From Clostridia bacterium (lineage in GTDB: Bacteria; Bacillota; Clostridia; Christensenellales; Aristaeellaceae): a stretch of DNA of 64,000 nt. The translations under genes and the position numbers were made by a program. The notes below the pieces were generated by a model, which had not been told where the DNA came from, did not search any database, and saw only the letters and a list, made by a program, of their open reading frames with translations. The stretch is taken from the NCBI GenBank assembly GCA_017395685.1, contig JAFQOD010000028.1, positions 42,156 through 106,155 on the forward strand, written 5' to 3'. Positions within the stretch are counted from its first letter, which is position 1. Each line of letters opens with the position of its first letter. Below are positions 7,681-16,570 of the stretch, piece after piece.

Positions 7681-9222
7681 CTACACAGGCATGTTGCCAT
7701 GCTTTTTGGGCAGCTGCTCCACCTGTTTATTTTCCAGCGCCTTCAGGCAGCGGATCAGCACCCGCCGGGTTTCCGAGGGCAGGATGATCATATCCGTATA
7801 TTCCCGGGCGGCCTTGCGGTAAGGATTGTTGAAGGCCGCTTCATACTGGGCCGTCAGTTCGGCGCGGGTGCGGGCGGGATCATCCGATGCGGCAATTTCC
7901 TTGCGGAACACAATGGCCGCTGCCCCGGCTGCCCCCATCACAGCGGATTGAGCTGTGGGCCAGCTGAGCACCACATCCGGGCCCATCCCCTTTTCGCACA
8001 TGCAGGCGGAGGCGCCACCGTACATTTTCCGCATGGTCAGGGCAATCTTGGGAACGGTGGCATTGGCAACGGCATACACCATCTTTGCGCCATGGCGCAG
8101 TACCCCCGCATACTCCTGATCCACCCCCGGCAAACACCCGGGCACATCGGATAAAAATACCAAAGGAATGCCAAAGGCATCGCACAGATTGACGAACTGG
8201 GCCGCTTTATCCGCCGCATTCATATCCATGCTGCCTGCTTTATACAGCGGCTGATTGGCGATGAAGCCCACGCTTCTGCCATTGAGCCGGGCAAGAGCCA
8301 CCACAATATTCCGGGCAAATTCAGGACGGATTTCATAATAGAAGCCATCATCTGCCATCAATTCAATCACCCGGCGCACGTCAAATACCTTGCGGCTGTC
8401 CTCCGGGATGATGGTATCCAGTTCGGGCACCAGCTTATCAGGATCCTCGCTGCAGCGATATACCGGCGGCTTTTCCCGGCAGTTATCGGGAAAAAAGCTG
8501 AGCATCAGCTTCAGCTGCTCAATGCAATCGGCGTCATCCGCCGCCACCCTATGGCATACACCGGAAATACGGCTGTGCACCCGGGCGCCGCCCAGGGCCT
8601 CATCATCGATCACTTCGCCGGTAACGCTTTTGACCACCGCAGGGCCGGTAACGAACATGCGGCTGGTGCCATCCACATTGATAATAAAATCCGTCAGCGC
8701 AGGGGAATAGGCGCCGCCGCCTGCACAGGGGCCCATGATGGCTGAAAGCTGGGGAATATAGCCGGAGGCATAGGCGTTCAGCCGGAAAATATCCAGATAC
8801 AGCTTGGTATCATTGCCTTCCTGAATGCGGGCGCCGCCGCTGTCATTGAGGGCAATGATGGGCTTGCCTGCCCGGATGGCTTCCTCCATCAGCCGGACGA
8901 TCTTGATACCGTGCATTTCCCCCAGGGAGCCGCCCACCACCGTGGCGTCCTGGGCATAGGCATATACCACCCGGCCATTTACGGTACCAAAGCCCGTCAC
9001 CACACCATCCGCCGGGGCATCCACCTTATCCATGCCAAATTCCGTGGCGCGATGACGGACGAACAGGCCGTATTCCATAAAGCTGCCCTGGTCAAAAAGC
9101 AGATCCAGCCTTTCCCGGGCCGTCAATTTCCCTTTTTCATGCTGCTTCTGAATGCGGGCTTCGCCCCCGCCCTGAAGCAGTTTTTCTCTTTTCGCAAGGA
9201 ATTCCTCATTGGGAGTGCTCAT
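7681..9222 (-). CDS. Acyl-CoA carboxyltransferase (MmdA/PccB type)
   Basis: This 513-residue protein is a full-length carboxyltransferase of the propionyl/methylmalonyl-CoA family, with the N-terminal Lys-Leu-Thr-Ala-Arg-Glu-Arg-Leu-Asp motif, a Gly-Gly-Ala-Arg-Ile-Gln-Glu-Gly oxyanion segment near residue 120, a Gly-Gly-Gly-Ala-Tyr-Ser-Pro-Ala segment near 160, and a second crotonase-like half with Asp-Val-Pro-Gly near 370. It moves CO2 between biotin and an acyl-CoA, either as part of a carboxylase or as the alpha subunit of a decarboxylase. The start at 9222 is set by GGAGGAAAG; a Met seven codons upstream lacks a better site. It sits between the CoA-transferase and the biotin carrier. Confidence 0.9.
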   Translation of the reverse strand: MSTPNEEFLAKREKLLQGGGEARIQKQHEKGKLTARERLDLLFDQGSFMEYGLFVRHRATEFGMDKVDAPADGVVTGFGTVNGRVVYAYAQDATVVGGSLGEMHGIKIVRLMEEAIRAGKPIIALNDSGGARIQEGNDTKLYLDIFRLNAYASGYIPQLSAIMGPCAGGGAYSPALTDFIINVDGTSRMFVTGPAVVKSVTGEVIDDEALGGARVHSRISGVCHRVAADDADCIEQLKLMLSFFPDNCREKPPVYRCSEDPDKLVPELDTIIPEDSRKVFDVRRVIELMADDGFYYEIRPEFARNIVVALARLNGRSVGFIANQPLYKAGSMDMNAADKAAQFVNLCDAFGIPLVFLSDVPGCLPGVDQEYAGVLRHGAKMVYAVANATVPKIALTMRKMYGGASACMCEKGMGPDVVLSWPTAQSAVMGAAGAAAIVFRKEIAASDDPARTRAELTAQYEAAFNNPYRKAAREYTDMIILPSETRRVLIRCLKALENKQVEQLPKKHGNMPV

Positions 9223-9235
9223 GATCTTTCCTCCG

Positions 9236-10411
9236 TCATTCAAATGCCTTGGCGATTTCCTCTTCCGTCATATTCAGCAGCTGCGCCATCACATCATGGG
9301 TATCCTCACCCAGCGCAGGGGAACGGAACGCAGGCTGATAGGGCATGCTCTGCATCTTGAGGGGGAAGCCCACTGTACGGAAGGTGCCCGCCTTGCTGTC
9401 CTCTACATCGATGAACATATCCCGGGCGATCAGCTGCTCATTCTTTGCCACATCGTCCACCTTGTTGATTTCACCAAAGGGCAGGCTATACTTGGCCATT
9501 ACAGCGGCAGCCTCCGCCGTGGTCAGCGCGCTAAATACCGGCTGCATGGCCGCATCCAGTTCATCCTTATTCTGATAGCGATCCTTTTGCTCCTTGAACC
9601 GGGGATCCTCATAAATTTCGGGATGGCCCAGGGCCTCCATCAGGGTTTTGAACTGGGCATTGGTGGGGCAGCATACCATGATGCTGCCATCCTTGGTGCC
9701 AAATTCCTGGAAGGGAGCGGAAATGGCATGCCGATTTCCCTGGGGAACGGGCACGATGCCATTCACATTATATCTTGCGATTTCATTGACCATCACGGAA
9801 GCCGCCATGGCATCCAGCATGGATACATCCACAAACTGGCCTTCGCCTGTATTGGCCCTGTTCTGCAGCGCTGCCAGCACGCCGATGGCGCCGTAGAGCC
9901 CCGCCACCACATCGGCAATGGAGGTGCCCGCCTTGACGGGCTTTCCATTCTTTTCGCCGGTGATGCTCATAAACCCGGACATGGCCTGCACCGCAATATC
10001 CAATGCGCCCCGGCCGCTGTAGGGACCGGTCTGGCCGAAGCCGGAAATGGCCGCATAAATGATATCCGGCTTGATCTGCCGCAGGGCTTCATAATCCAGC
10101 CCGAATTTTTTCATGGTGCCGGGCTTATAATTTTCCACCACCACATCGGAAATTTTGACAAGATTGATGAAAATTTCCTTCTGGCGGGGATCCTTCAGAT
10201 TCAGTTCGATGCTTTTTTTGCCGCGGTTGCAGCTGACAAATTTGGCACTGGTGCCGCCCCGGGCCGGCGTTTCATTGCGGGTATCATCCCCGAAACCGGC
10301 GCGCTCGATCTTGATCACTTCGGCCCCCAGATCGCACAGCGTCAGGGTGCACATGGGGCCCGCCACAAACTGGGTCAGATCCAGAACACGGATACCTTCC
10401 AATGGTTTCAT
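9236..10411 (-). CDS. CaiB/BaiF family (class III) CoA-transferase
   Basis: This 391-residue protein carries the family's N-terminal Gly-Ile-Arg-Val-Leu-Asp-Leu segment, Gly-Ala-Glu-Val-Ile-Lys-Ile-Glu, and the catalytic aspartate in Gly-Thr-Ser-Ile-Ala-Asp at about residue 167. Such enzymes move CoA between two carboxylic acids through an aspartyl anhydride. Placed between a sugar kinase and a biotin-dependent carboxyltransferase, it probably activates an acid formed late in the pathway (inference). The start at 10411 is preferred because an AAAGGA lies nine bases upstream; two other Met codons lie 3 and 6 codons earlier. Confidence 0.9.
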   Translation of the reverse strand: MKPLEGIRVLDLTQFVAGPMCTLTLCDLGAEVIKIERAGFGDDTRNETPARGGTSAKFVSCNRGKKSIELNLKDPRQKEIFINLVKISDVVVENYKPGTMKKFGLDYEALRQIKPDIIYAAISGFGQTGPYSGRGALDIAVQAMSGFMSITGEKNGKPVKAGTSIADVVAGLYGAIGVLAALQNRANTGEGQFVDVSMLDAMAASVMVNEIARYNVNGIVPVPQGNRHAISAPFQEFGTKDGSIMVCCPTNAQFKTLMEALGHPEIYEDPRFKEQKDRYQNKDELDAAMQPVFSALTTAEAAAVMAKYSLPFGEINKVDDVAKNEQLIARDMFIDVEDSKAGTFRTVGFPLKMQSMPYQPAFRSPALGEDTHDVMAQLLNMTEEEIAKAFE

Positions 10412-10425
10412 CGATCTCATTCCTT

Positions 10426-11916
10426 TCAAAGAAGCTGCCGGCTGATTTGATGATCCACCGGCATAAGCGCCTGCCGCGCGGAAAGAAAAATCTTTTTCAA
10501 TTGCTGATAGCGATGGGCATTCTGTTCATCAGGAGGCGTCAGATGCTCCCCGCCGTGGAATTTCAGCACGGCATCATAGCCATCAAATACCCCTACCGCC
10601 TTCCCGGCAATCACCGCAATGCCCAGCGCCCCCGCATGGGCCGCCGCATCCGTGGTAACAATGGGAAGACCAAATACATCCGCCAGGATGCTGCGCCACA
10701 TGAGGCTGTCGGCGCCGCCGCCCACCAGGCGGATTTTCTGAATATTCAAAGGAGAATTGGCCTGCATAATGATTTTCAATATCAGATCCAGCTGCATGGC
10801 CACTCCCTCCGGAACGGCCCTGCACAGCTGGGCTGCCCCTGCAGAGGCGCTCAGGCCCAGGAAGGATCCCTTCAGCTGAGGATCCCAGAAGGGCGCCCTT
10901 TCCCCCATCAGATTGGGCAGAAACATCACCCCATCGGAACCGGGGGCCGTATGCAGCGCCATTTCGGCCATTTCATCATAGGAATAACGCAGAAGATTCT
11001 TCAGCCAGCTGAAGCTGAAGCCACCGGACTGCATGGTGCCGCTGTCCCTGAATCCATCCAGATACCGGATCTTGGCAATCCGCATCTGATCATCCAGCGA
11101 AGGCTGATTGGTAACGGAGCATACCCAGCTGGAAGTGCCCAGGCTGATATAGGTATCCCCTCGCTGGAATGCACCCGCGCCCAGGGTGGCAGCGCCGCCA
11201 TCCCCTGTGCCCAGCACCACGGGGGTGCCGGCCCTGAGGCCGCATTCCCTGGCCGCGTCCGCCAATATGCCCCCCAGCACCGTGCCAACAGGCAAAAGAT
11301 CGGGCATCTTTTCCCGGTCAATGCCGGCAGCACCTATCAGCGCAGGGGACCAATCCGTTCCATTCAATTCCAGGGCGTGCATGAAGGCCGCCTCTTCCGG
11401 ATCGGTGGCATAGCGCCCGGTAAGCTTGAGATTGATATAATCCTTAGCACTGAGGAAGCAATCGGTTTTTTTATATAGATCAGGCTGCTGCTGCCTGAAC
11501 CTCTTCCATTTGGGCAGGGAATGATTGGGCGAAGGGCGCATCCCCACCCGCCGGTAATATTCACCGGGCTGGAATGCCCCCTCCAATTCATCTGCCTGCT
11601 GCTGAGATCTTACATCTGCCCAGATTATGGCGGGGCAAAGGGGCCTGTCCCCCTGCACTGGCAGGCAGACCATCATCTGCCCGCTGAGGGAAACAGCCGC
11701 CACATCCCTGGAATCAATGCCCTCCATCAGGCTGCGGCTGGCCCGGCAGAAAGCCTGCCACCAATCAGCCGCCTGCTGTTCGGCCTTGCCCATGGCATTC
11801 GTATCCAATGGATAGCCCTGGGTCAGGGAACGGATAACGCCCTCTTCAGCCTCCACCAGAGTGGCCTTCAGGCTGGATGTGCCCAGATCATAAGCAGCAA
11901 AATAACGTTTTTTCAT
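10426..11916 (-). CDS. FGGY-family carbohydrate kinase (xylulokinase-like)
   Basis: This 496-residue kinase has the FGGY phosphate-binding segment Asp-Leu-Gly-Thr-Ser-Ser at residues 10-15, the Ser-Gln-Met segment near 80, Leu-Gly-Thr-Gly-Asp-Gly-Gly near 235, and the C-terminal Val-Gly-Gly-Gly-Ala-Asp-Ser near 405. Overall it is closest to xylulokinases. It would phosphorylate the keto sugar or sugar alcohol produced by the dehydrogenase encoded just upstream. The exact substrate cannot be read from sequence. Spacing to neighbours is short (15-21 bases), consistent with one transcript. Confidence 0.88.
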   Translation of the reverse strand: MKKRYFAAYDLGTSSLKATLVEAEEGVIRSLTQGYPLDTNAMGKAEQQAADWWQAFCRASRSLMEGIDSRDVAAVSLSGQMMVCLPVQGDRPLCPAIIWADVRSQQQADELEGAFQPGEYYRRVGMRPSPNHSLPKWKRFRQQQPDLYKKTDCFLSAKDYINLKLTGRYATDPEEAAFMHALELNGTDWSPALIGAAGIDREKMPDLLPVGTVLGGILADAARECGLRAGTPVVLGTGDGGAATLGAGAFQRGDTYISLGTSSWVCSVTNQPSLDDQMRIAKIRYLDGFRDSGTMQSGGFSFSWLKNLLRYSYDEMAEMALHTAPGSDGVMFLPNLMGERAPFWDPQLKGSFLGLSASAGAAQLCRAVPEGVAMQLDLILKIIMQANSPLNIQKIRLVGGGADSLMWRSILADVFGLPIVTTDAAAHAGALGIAVIAGKAVGVFDGYDAVLKFHGGEHLTPPDEQNAHRYQQLKKIFLSARQALMPVDHQISRQLL

Positions 11917-11937
11917 GGGGATGAATCCCCCTTTTTA

Positions 11938-12963
11938 TCAGAAAGTGAGTGCCACCTTGGTGGCCTTCTTGCTCTGGGTGAGGCGGAAGCCCTCTTCGAA
12001 TTCTTCCACCGGCATTACATGGGAAACGAAATCATCCAGATTGATGGCCCCGCTGCGCACAAATTCCACCACCCGGTTATGCACCGCATGCTCTTCGGGG
12101 AAAGTGGGCTTCTGAACAAACTGGATGCTCCAGTTATAGGGGGCCTTTTCCCAATCGATTTCGGTGCAGGTCTTGGGGGAAATGCCGTATACGCAGATCT
12201 TGCCGTTGAATTTGATCACCTGGAAGCCCGTATTGATCAGGGCATTGATGCCCACGGCATCGATGAAAAGATCCACCCCGGAAGGATAGATGGCACGCAC
12301 GGCGGAAACCACATCCTGCTTGGCGGGATTGATCAGAATATCCGCCCCCAGGCGCTGCGCCTTTGCCAGACGCTCTTCATCCAGATCGCTGACGATCAGC
12401 CCATTGACGCCCAGCAGCTTGCAGAAACGCACCATAGCCTGACCCACCGGGCCGCAGCCATTGATCATTACGGTTTTGCCTTCCTGCACGCCAAACTGAT
12501 TGAGGGCACTGAACACTTCCTTCAGGGTGATGATCATCATTGCCTTGACAGGATCGATATCCGGGGGCACAATCTGCTCCGCCATATGGGAAAGGGGCAC
12601 GCCCTTTTCCCCATCCTCTACCCGGGCGAAATAATCAGTTACCAGAGCACGCTCGGAAAAGCCGCCCCAGCCATGATAATATTTATCGGTATCCTTCAGC
12701 TTGGCACGCAGGACATAATCGCCCACCTTATAATTGCGCACCTTTTCGCCCACTGCAATGATCTTGCCGCAGGCCTCATGCCCCAGCACGCAGGGATAGG
12801 TATCAAAGCCCTTGAAATGGCCCTCAATTACCTTGGTATCCGTGCCATTGCAGATGCCGCAGGAAACTACCTGCACCAGTGCATCATAGGGGCCCATTTC
12901 CGGTTCCGGAATATCATAAACCAGCTGGAGCTTGCCAAGCTCCGGAACGATCAAACCCTTCAT
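11938..12963 (-). CDS. Zinc-dependent sugar alcohol dehydrogenase
   Basis: This 341-residue medium-chain dehydrogenase has Cys35 in Cys-Gly-Ile-Cys-Asn-Gly-Thr-Asp, Gly-His-Glu at 61-63 (catalytic zinc ligands) and a Rossmann Gly-Cys-Gly-Pro-Val-Gly at 169-174 with an Asp in the Asp-Leu-Asp-Glu-Glu segment that suggests NAD. The four-cysteine structural zinc site of many relatives is not visible between residues 85 and 110. It is of the sorbitol/L-threonine dehydrogenase type and should oxidise a polyol or sugar acid for the downstream kinase. The start at 12963 overlaps the upstream stop by four bases and has a GCAGGAAA site. Confidence 0.9.
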   Translation of the reverse strand: MKGLIVPELGKLQLVYDIPEPEMGPYDALVQVVSCGICNGTDTKVIEGHFKGFDTYPCVLGHEACGKIIAVGEKVRNYKVGDYVLRAKLKDTDKYYHGWGGFSERALVTDYFARVEDGEKGVPLSHMAEQIVPPDIDPVKAMMIITLKEVFSALNQFGVQEGKTVMINGCGPVGQAMVRFCKLLGVNGLIVSDLDEERLAKAQRLGADILINPAKQDVVSAVRAIYPSGVDLFIDAVGINALINTGFQVIKFNGKICVYGISPKTCTEIDWEKAPYNWSIQFVQKPTFPEEHAVHNRVVEFVRSGAINLDDFVSHVMPVEEFEEGFRLTQSKKATKVALTF

Positions 12964-13937
12964 TTGGTTTCCTGCCTTTCTTTTTCGCTGATGGTAAAAT
13001 CCCGGCATGCCGCCTCCATGATCAGGAAGAAGGATTGCCCATTGGGGGAAGAACGGGTATAGGGGTTGCGGCGGGCTACATCCTCCACAAAGCCGTATTC
13101 ATCCACCCGCTGATGGAAGGCCATCCGCAGCCGGTTGGCGATGGGCAGATAACGGCCCCGGTCAATCAGATTCTTCGCCAGCAGCCGATACAGCACCCCC
13201 GCCAGAATCAGCGCACCATTCATGGCCACATGGGTATTGGGATCATCATAGGTGCAGTGGGAATAGCCATCCTCACCAGTTACCCGCAGCATGCCTTCCA
13301 CCACCAGCATGGTTTTGCGCACCAGTTCATCCCGTTCCGCCTTCATATTTTCAGGCAGCGCCAGTGCCACCCGGGCCATGCCCGCAATAGCAAAGCCGTT
13401 GCAGATGCTGCGGAAATTGGGCCAGGCCACCTGCTTTTTGGCGTCATCCCACATCCAGTGCATCAATTGATGCTCCGGATTATACAGGCAATCCCAATAG
13501 CCGTTTACCTGGCGGATGGCCTCCTCATATTCCCCGGCAATGGCCAGGAAGGGGGGCAGCATATACATGGAATCCAGCCAGAATTCCGGGGCGCGGGTCA
13601 CGTGATAGACGATGCCGTTTTCATTGCGGGGAGCATGATGCAGGGCATAATCCAGCATCTTATCAAAAGCATGCTTGAACTGCACATCCCCGGTATATTT
13701 CCATGCGGCAAGCAGGCCCTCCCCTGCACAGCACGGATCGGTCACCAGCGCCTTTTCATCCCCGTTCTGGATGCAAACGCGGCCATCAGAAAGGCTCATC
13801 ACAATGGCCTGCTTGGCCATCACGACCAATTCATCATAAGCGCCGAATTCAAACAGTGCCTGCATGGCCTCCCCATGCTCCCAGCAGCGGCGCTGGAAAG
13901 ACATCAGCGCCCGGATGACCTTATCGGTGATCTGCAT
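12960..13937 (-). CDS. GH88/GH105-like alpha/alpha-barrel hydrolase
   Basis: This 325-residue protein resembles unsaturated glycuronyl/rhamnogalacturonyl hydrolases: the Trp-Leu-Asp-Ser-Met-Tyr-Met-Leu-Pro-Pro-Phe segment at 120-130 places a catalytic-type aspartate at 122, and helical Trp/His-rich repeats follow (His-Trp-Met-Trp-Asp, Trp-Pro-Asn-Phe). No signal peptide is seen, so it acts in the cytoplasm on an imported oligosaccharide. This suggests the importer brings in an unsaturated uronic-acid-capped or similar saccharide (inference). It has a GAGGAG site and sits directly after the GntR regulator. Family assignment is by motif only and is moderate. Confidence 0.7.
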   Translation of the reverse strand: MQITDKVIRALMSFQRRCWEHGEAMQALFEFGAYDELVVMAKQAIVMSLSDGRVCIQNGDEKALVTDPCCAGEGLLAAWKYTGDVQFKHAFDKMLDYALHHAPRNENGIVYHVTRAPEFWLDSMYMLPPFLAIAGEYEEAIRQVNGYWDCLYNPEHQLMHWMWDDAKKQVAWPNFRSICNGFAIAGMARVALALPENMKAERDELVRKTMLVVEGMLRVTGEDGYSHCTYDDPNTHVAMNGALILAGVLYRLLAKNLIDRGRYLPIANRLRMAFHQRVDEYGFVEDVARRNPYTRSSPNGQSFFLIMEAACRDFTISEKERQETK

Positions 13938-13950
13938 GCTATCATTCTCC

Positions 13951-14706
13951 TCAGCGATACAGTTCCACGCTGAATTTTACCCTGTTGCCGCAGTAGTAAG
14001 ACGTGCTGTACTCAACGGGCTCATCCGTATCGGTGTAGCCCACGGTACGCACCAGCGAAACTGCATTATTTGTTGCGATATGAAGTAATTTTGCCACCTG
14101 CGGCGTGGCATTGGCCGCCTCAATCTGGCGGTTTACCCGATGGACATGAATGCCGTAAATCCTTTCCAGGGTGGAATAAAGCGTCGCCTGGGAAAGATCC
14201 TCCTGCAAAAGCTGTGCACAGCGGGTATATGGCAGATAGGTTTCCTGATACAGGATGGGATCCCCATTGGCATAGCGGACACGTTTGAGCTCGATCAATT
14301 CTTCGCTCTTATCCAGGCCCAGCTTTTCCTTTACATCCACCCTGCCTTCCACCTTTTTCAGGCTCAGCAGCTGGGTGGTGGGGATCAGCCCCTGCTCTTC
14401 CATTTCTTCATTAAAGGTTTTCAGCCGTTTCAAAAATTTCGCATCAATTTTGGGAGAGGAAACAAAAGTGCCCTTACCCTTGCAGCGTTCCAGATATCCT
14501 TCCACTACCAGTTCATTGAGTGCCTGGCGTACGGTGGGGCGGCTGATATGCAGATTTTCCACCAGATCATTTTCCGCCGGAATCAGATCGCCTTCCACCA
14601 GCTTTCCGGATTGAATCATATCCTTCAGCTGGGTTTTTAACTGAAAATACAGAGGAATGGGGGTACTTTTATCAATGGGCTTCAGATCATAAATGGTGCA
14701 GGGCAC
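13951..14706 (-). CDS. GntR-family (HutC/UTRA) transcription regulator
   Basis: This 251-residue regulator has an N-terminal winged helix-turn-helix (about 15-75, with Ile-Pro-Ala-Glu-Asn and Ser-Arg-Pro-Thr-Val-Arg-Gln-Ala-Leu) and a C-terminal UTRA ligand domain ending in Tyr-Cys-Gly-Asn-Arg. The start is most likely the GTG at 14706, since GGAG lies exactly eight bases upstream; a GTG at 14715 would overlap that site. HutC-type regulators bind palindromes with a GT-N4-AC core, and two such sites lie in the promoters at 15738 and 20329, so it probably represses both units until a sugar phosphate binds (inference). Confidence 0.92.
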   Translation of the reverse strand: MPCTIYDLKPIDKSTPIPLYFQLKTQLKDMIQSGKLVEGDLIPAENDLVENLHISRPTVRQALNELVVEGYLERCKGKGTFVSSPKIDAKFLKRLKTFNEEMEEQGLIPTTQLLSLKKVEGRVDVKEKLGLDKSEELIELKRVRYANGDPILYQETYLPYTRCAQLLQEDLSQATLYSTLERIYGIHVHRVNRQIEAANATPQVAKLLHIATNNAVSLVRTVGYTDTDEPVEYSTSYYCGNRVKFSVELYR

Positions 14707-14724
14707 AGGTGTCACTCCAATCTG

Positions 14725-15711
14725 TTATATTTCAAGCTGCGCCATGGTGGCGGGCATTTCATGAGCGGTATTGACCTTGCCGGGGCCCACCGAAAGATCG
14801 AAGCAGGAGGCAATCAGTTTGCCCTGCCAGATAATCGGTTCGCCGGGCTGATCCAATTCACCGTTAAAGCCATCGGTATCAGGGCTCTGGGCCAGACGCT
14901 CCAGTTTTCCATCGGGCGTCATTTTTACAATGGCGTTCACCCTGAAATCAGCAATATACAGATTATCGTGTTCGTCGAAGATCATTCCATCCGTGCTGGT
15001 AAGCTCCTGCGGATCACGGGCGAAGGGAACATTTTCCTTCAGGCTTCCGTCTTCATTGAAGGTGATTTTATAAATTTCCCCGTCTCCGAAATTGCCAACG
15101 AACAATTCCCCTTTGGAGTTGAACGCAATCCCGTCAGCGCCATAGCGCCCGTTGAGATTCTGCGTGATAAAGGTAGCGAAAAGATGCTCATCCTCCAGCG
15201 TGTTCTTCACATGGATATCATGATCATCCAGGGCAAAGCGGTATACCGCACTGATCATGCGGCCCTGTTCGTCGGGCACACGGGTCATCTTGCTCTGGGT
15301 TACATACATGTAATTGCCGCGGATCCGGATGCCGTTGGGATGTTCCATCTGATCCGCCACCACCGTGCAGGAGAGAATCTCGCCGGAAGGCGAAGCCTTG
15401 ATCTTGAGCACCCGGCCCTTGAACTGCAGCGCAGGATCCTTCTTCCATCCCTGATTATCACAGATGTAAAGGTAGCCTTCCCTGTCAAATTCAATGCCCA
15501 TATTGCGGGCCAGGCCGGTTTCGGGATGCACGGGAACATCAAACCATTTGGTGATGCTGTGATCCTTTCCAATGCGGATCATGCAGCCGGAAAGATCATC
15601 CTGTGCATAATTGGGGCAGGATACAATCAGATCCCCATTCTGATCAATGGCCATACCATCGGGCGTGCAAACATATTCAGGCAGCAAAGCAAATAACGAT
15701 GTATCTTTCAT
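14725..15711 (-). CDS. SMP-30/gluconolactonase family protein
   Basis: This 328-residue protein is a six-bladed beta-propeller of the SMP-30/gluconolactonase/LRE family: it has repeated Gly-X-Asp-Tyr-X-Tyr-Ile blade motifs, an Asn-Gly-Ile-Arg segment and a Tyr-Ile-Ala-Asp-Phe-Arg-Val-Asn-Ala segment that carry the metal-ligand Asn and Asp residues of the family. It would open a sugar lactone formed by a dehydrogenase. It is the first gene after its own promoter and putative GntR operator. The start at 15711 has a strong AAAGGAGG site; an upstream Met does not. Confidence 0.85.
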   Translation of the reverse strand: MKDTSLFALLPEYVCTPDGMAIDQNGDLIVSCPNYAQDDLSGCMIRIGKDHSITKWFDVPVHPETGLARNMGIEFDREGYLYICDNQGWKKDPALQFKGRVLKIKASPSGEILSCTVVADQMEHPNGIRIRGNYMYVTQSKMTRVPDEQGRMISAVYRFALDDHDIHVKNTLEDEHLFATFITQNLNGRYGADGIAFNSKGELFVGNFGDGEIYKITFNEDGSLKENVPFARDPQELTSTDGMIFDEHDNLYIADFRVNAIVKMTPDGKLERLAQSPDTDGFNGELDQPGEPIIWQGKLIASCFDLSVGPGKVNTAHEMPATMAQLEI

Positions 15712-15737
15712 GGATATCCTCCTTTGGTTCATATATC

Positions 15738-15755
15738 ACAATGTCCTTACATTGT
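15738..15755. promoter_or_regulatory. Putative GntR operator 1
   Basis: A perfect inverted repeat, ACAATGT-CCTT-ACATTGT, lies just downstream of the -10 box of the SMP-30 promoter, where a repressor would block transcription. Its GT-N4-AC core matches the HutC-subfamily site pattern and is shared with the site at 20329. Confidence 0.7.
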
Positions 15756-15762
15756 AATATTG

Positions 15763-15791
15763 AATATAACACACTTTGCCCTGCCCGTCAA
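15763..15791 (-). promoter_or_regulatory. Sigma-A promoter of the SMP-30/GntR operon
   Basis: TTGACG (15791-15786) and TATATT (15768-15763) are separated by 17 bases and point toward the SMP-30 gene. The palindrome at 15738-15755 lies at the expected transcription start. Confidence 0.78.
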
Positions 15792-15866
15792 CTCCGCAGC
15801 TGCTTAAGCGCAACCATTTATGATATGTCTGGTTTCCTTCTCCTTTCCGAAATAAAAGGGCTGTAA

Positions 15867-16541
15867 TCAGCGGTTGTTTGCCGCATCGCAGATCAGCTTG
15901 GCGGAGCGATAATTGATGCCAAAGCGGCTGACGCCCAGATCCAGCATCCGATCCACCGTTTCCAGATTGCGGATGCCGCCGGCAGCCTTTACCCACACCT
16001 TGCCCTTGGCGGCCTTCATGATGGTTTCCACATGATGGATGGTGGTGCCCCCTTCCATGCCGGTGGCGCTCTTTACGCAATCCGCGCCGGAAGCAATCAC
16101 CAATTCAACCGCCTTGATGATTTCCTCATCGCTCTGCAGAGGCGCTTCGATGATCACCTTCAGGGCATGTTCCCGGCCGATAGCGTCCTTTACGGTGCCG
16201 ATATCCCGCACCACATCATCATACATGCCGGATTTGAAATAGCTCAGATTCATCACCATATCGATTTCCTGGGCGCCCAGATCAATGGCCCACTTGGCGC
16301 AGGCAGCCTTTACATGGGTGGGATCAGCGCCGGACCAGCGGCAGCAGCCGAAGCCGGGATTTACCCCGGAGCCCTTCAGATTTTCCACCAGGTAAGGGAA
16401 ATAGCTTGCCGGGGCATTGATGGCAAAAAACTTATATTCCTTTGCCTGGGCAATCATTTCATCCACATCGCGCTTGGTTGCAAGGGTGGATACGTCCGTA
16501 GAATCGATCATCCTTGCCAGTTCACGACCATTCATTGCCAT
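15867..16541 (-). CDS. Deoxyribose-phosphate aldolase family protein (DeoC-like)
   Basis: This 224-residue class I aldolase matches the DeoC family: Asp94 in Ile-Asp-Met-Val-Met-Asn, the Schiff-base lysine at about 157 in Cys-Val-Lys-Ser-Ala-Thr-Gly, and a second active-site lysine near 185 in Val-Lys-Ala-Ala-Gly-Gly-Ile-Arg. In a sugar importer operon it could cleave a deoxy- or keto-sugar phosphate formed by the FGGY kinase rather than deoxyribose phosphate itself (inference). The start at 16541 is set by AGGAGAG; it is the last gene of the importer operon. Confidence 0.87.
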   Translation of the reverse strand: MAMNGRELARMIDSTDVSTLATKRDVDEMIAQAKEYKFFAINAPASYFPYLVENLKGSGVNPGFGCCRWSGADPTHVKAACAKWAIDLGAQEIDMVMNLSYFKSGMYDDVVRDIGTVKDAIGREHALKVIIEAPLQSDEEIIKAVELVIASGADCVKSATGMEGGTTIHHVETIMKAAKGKVWVKAAGGIRNLETVDRMLDLGVSRFGINYRSAKLICDAANNR

Positions 16542-16570
16542 GCTTTTCTCTCCTATCTTACTTATTTACA

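Noticed and set aside
9209..10450. Long plus-strand frame of 413 codons
   Set aside because: Antisense to the well-supported CoA-transferase; no family resemblance and unusual composition.
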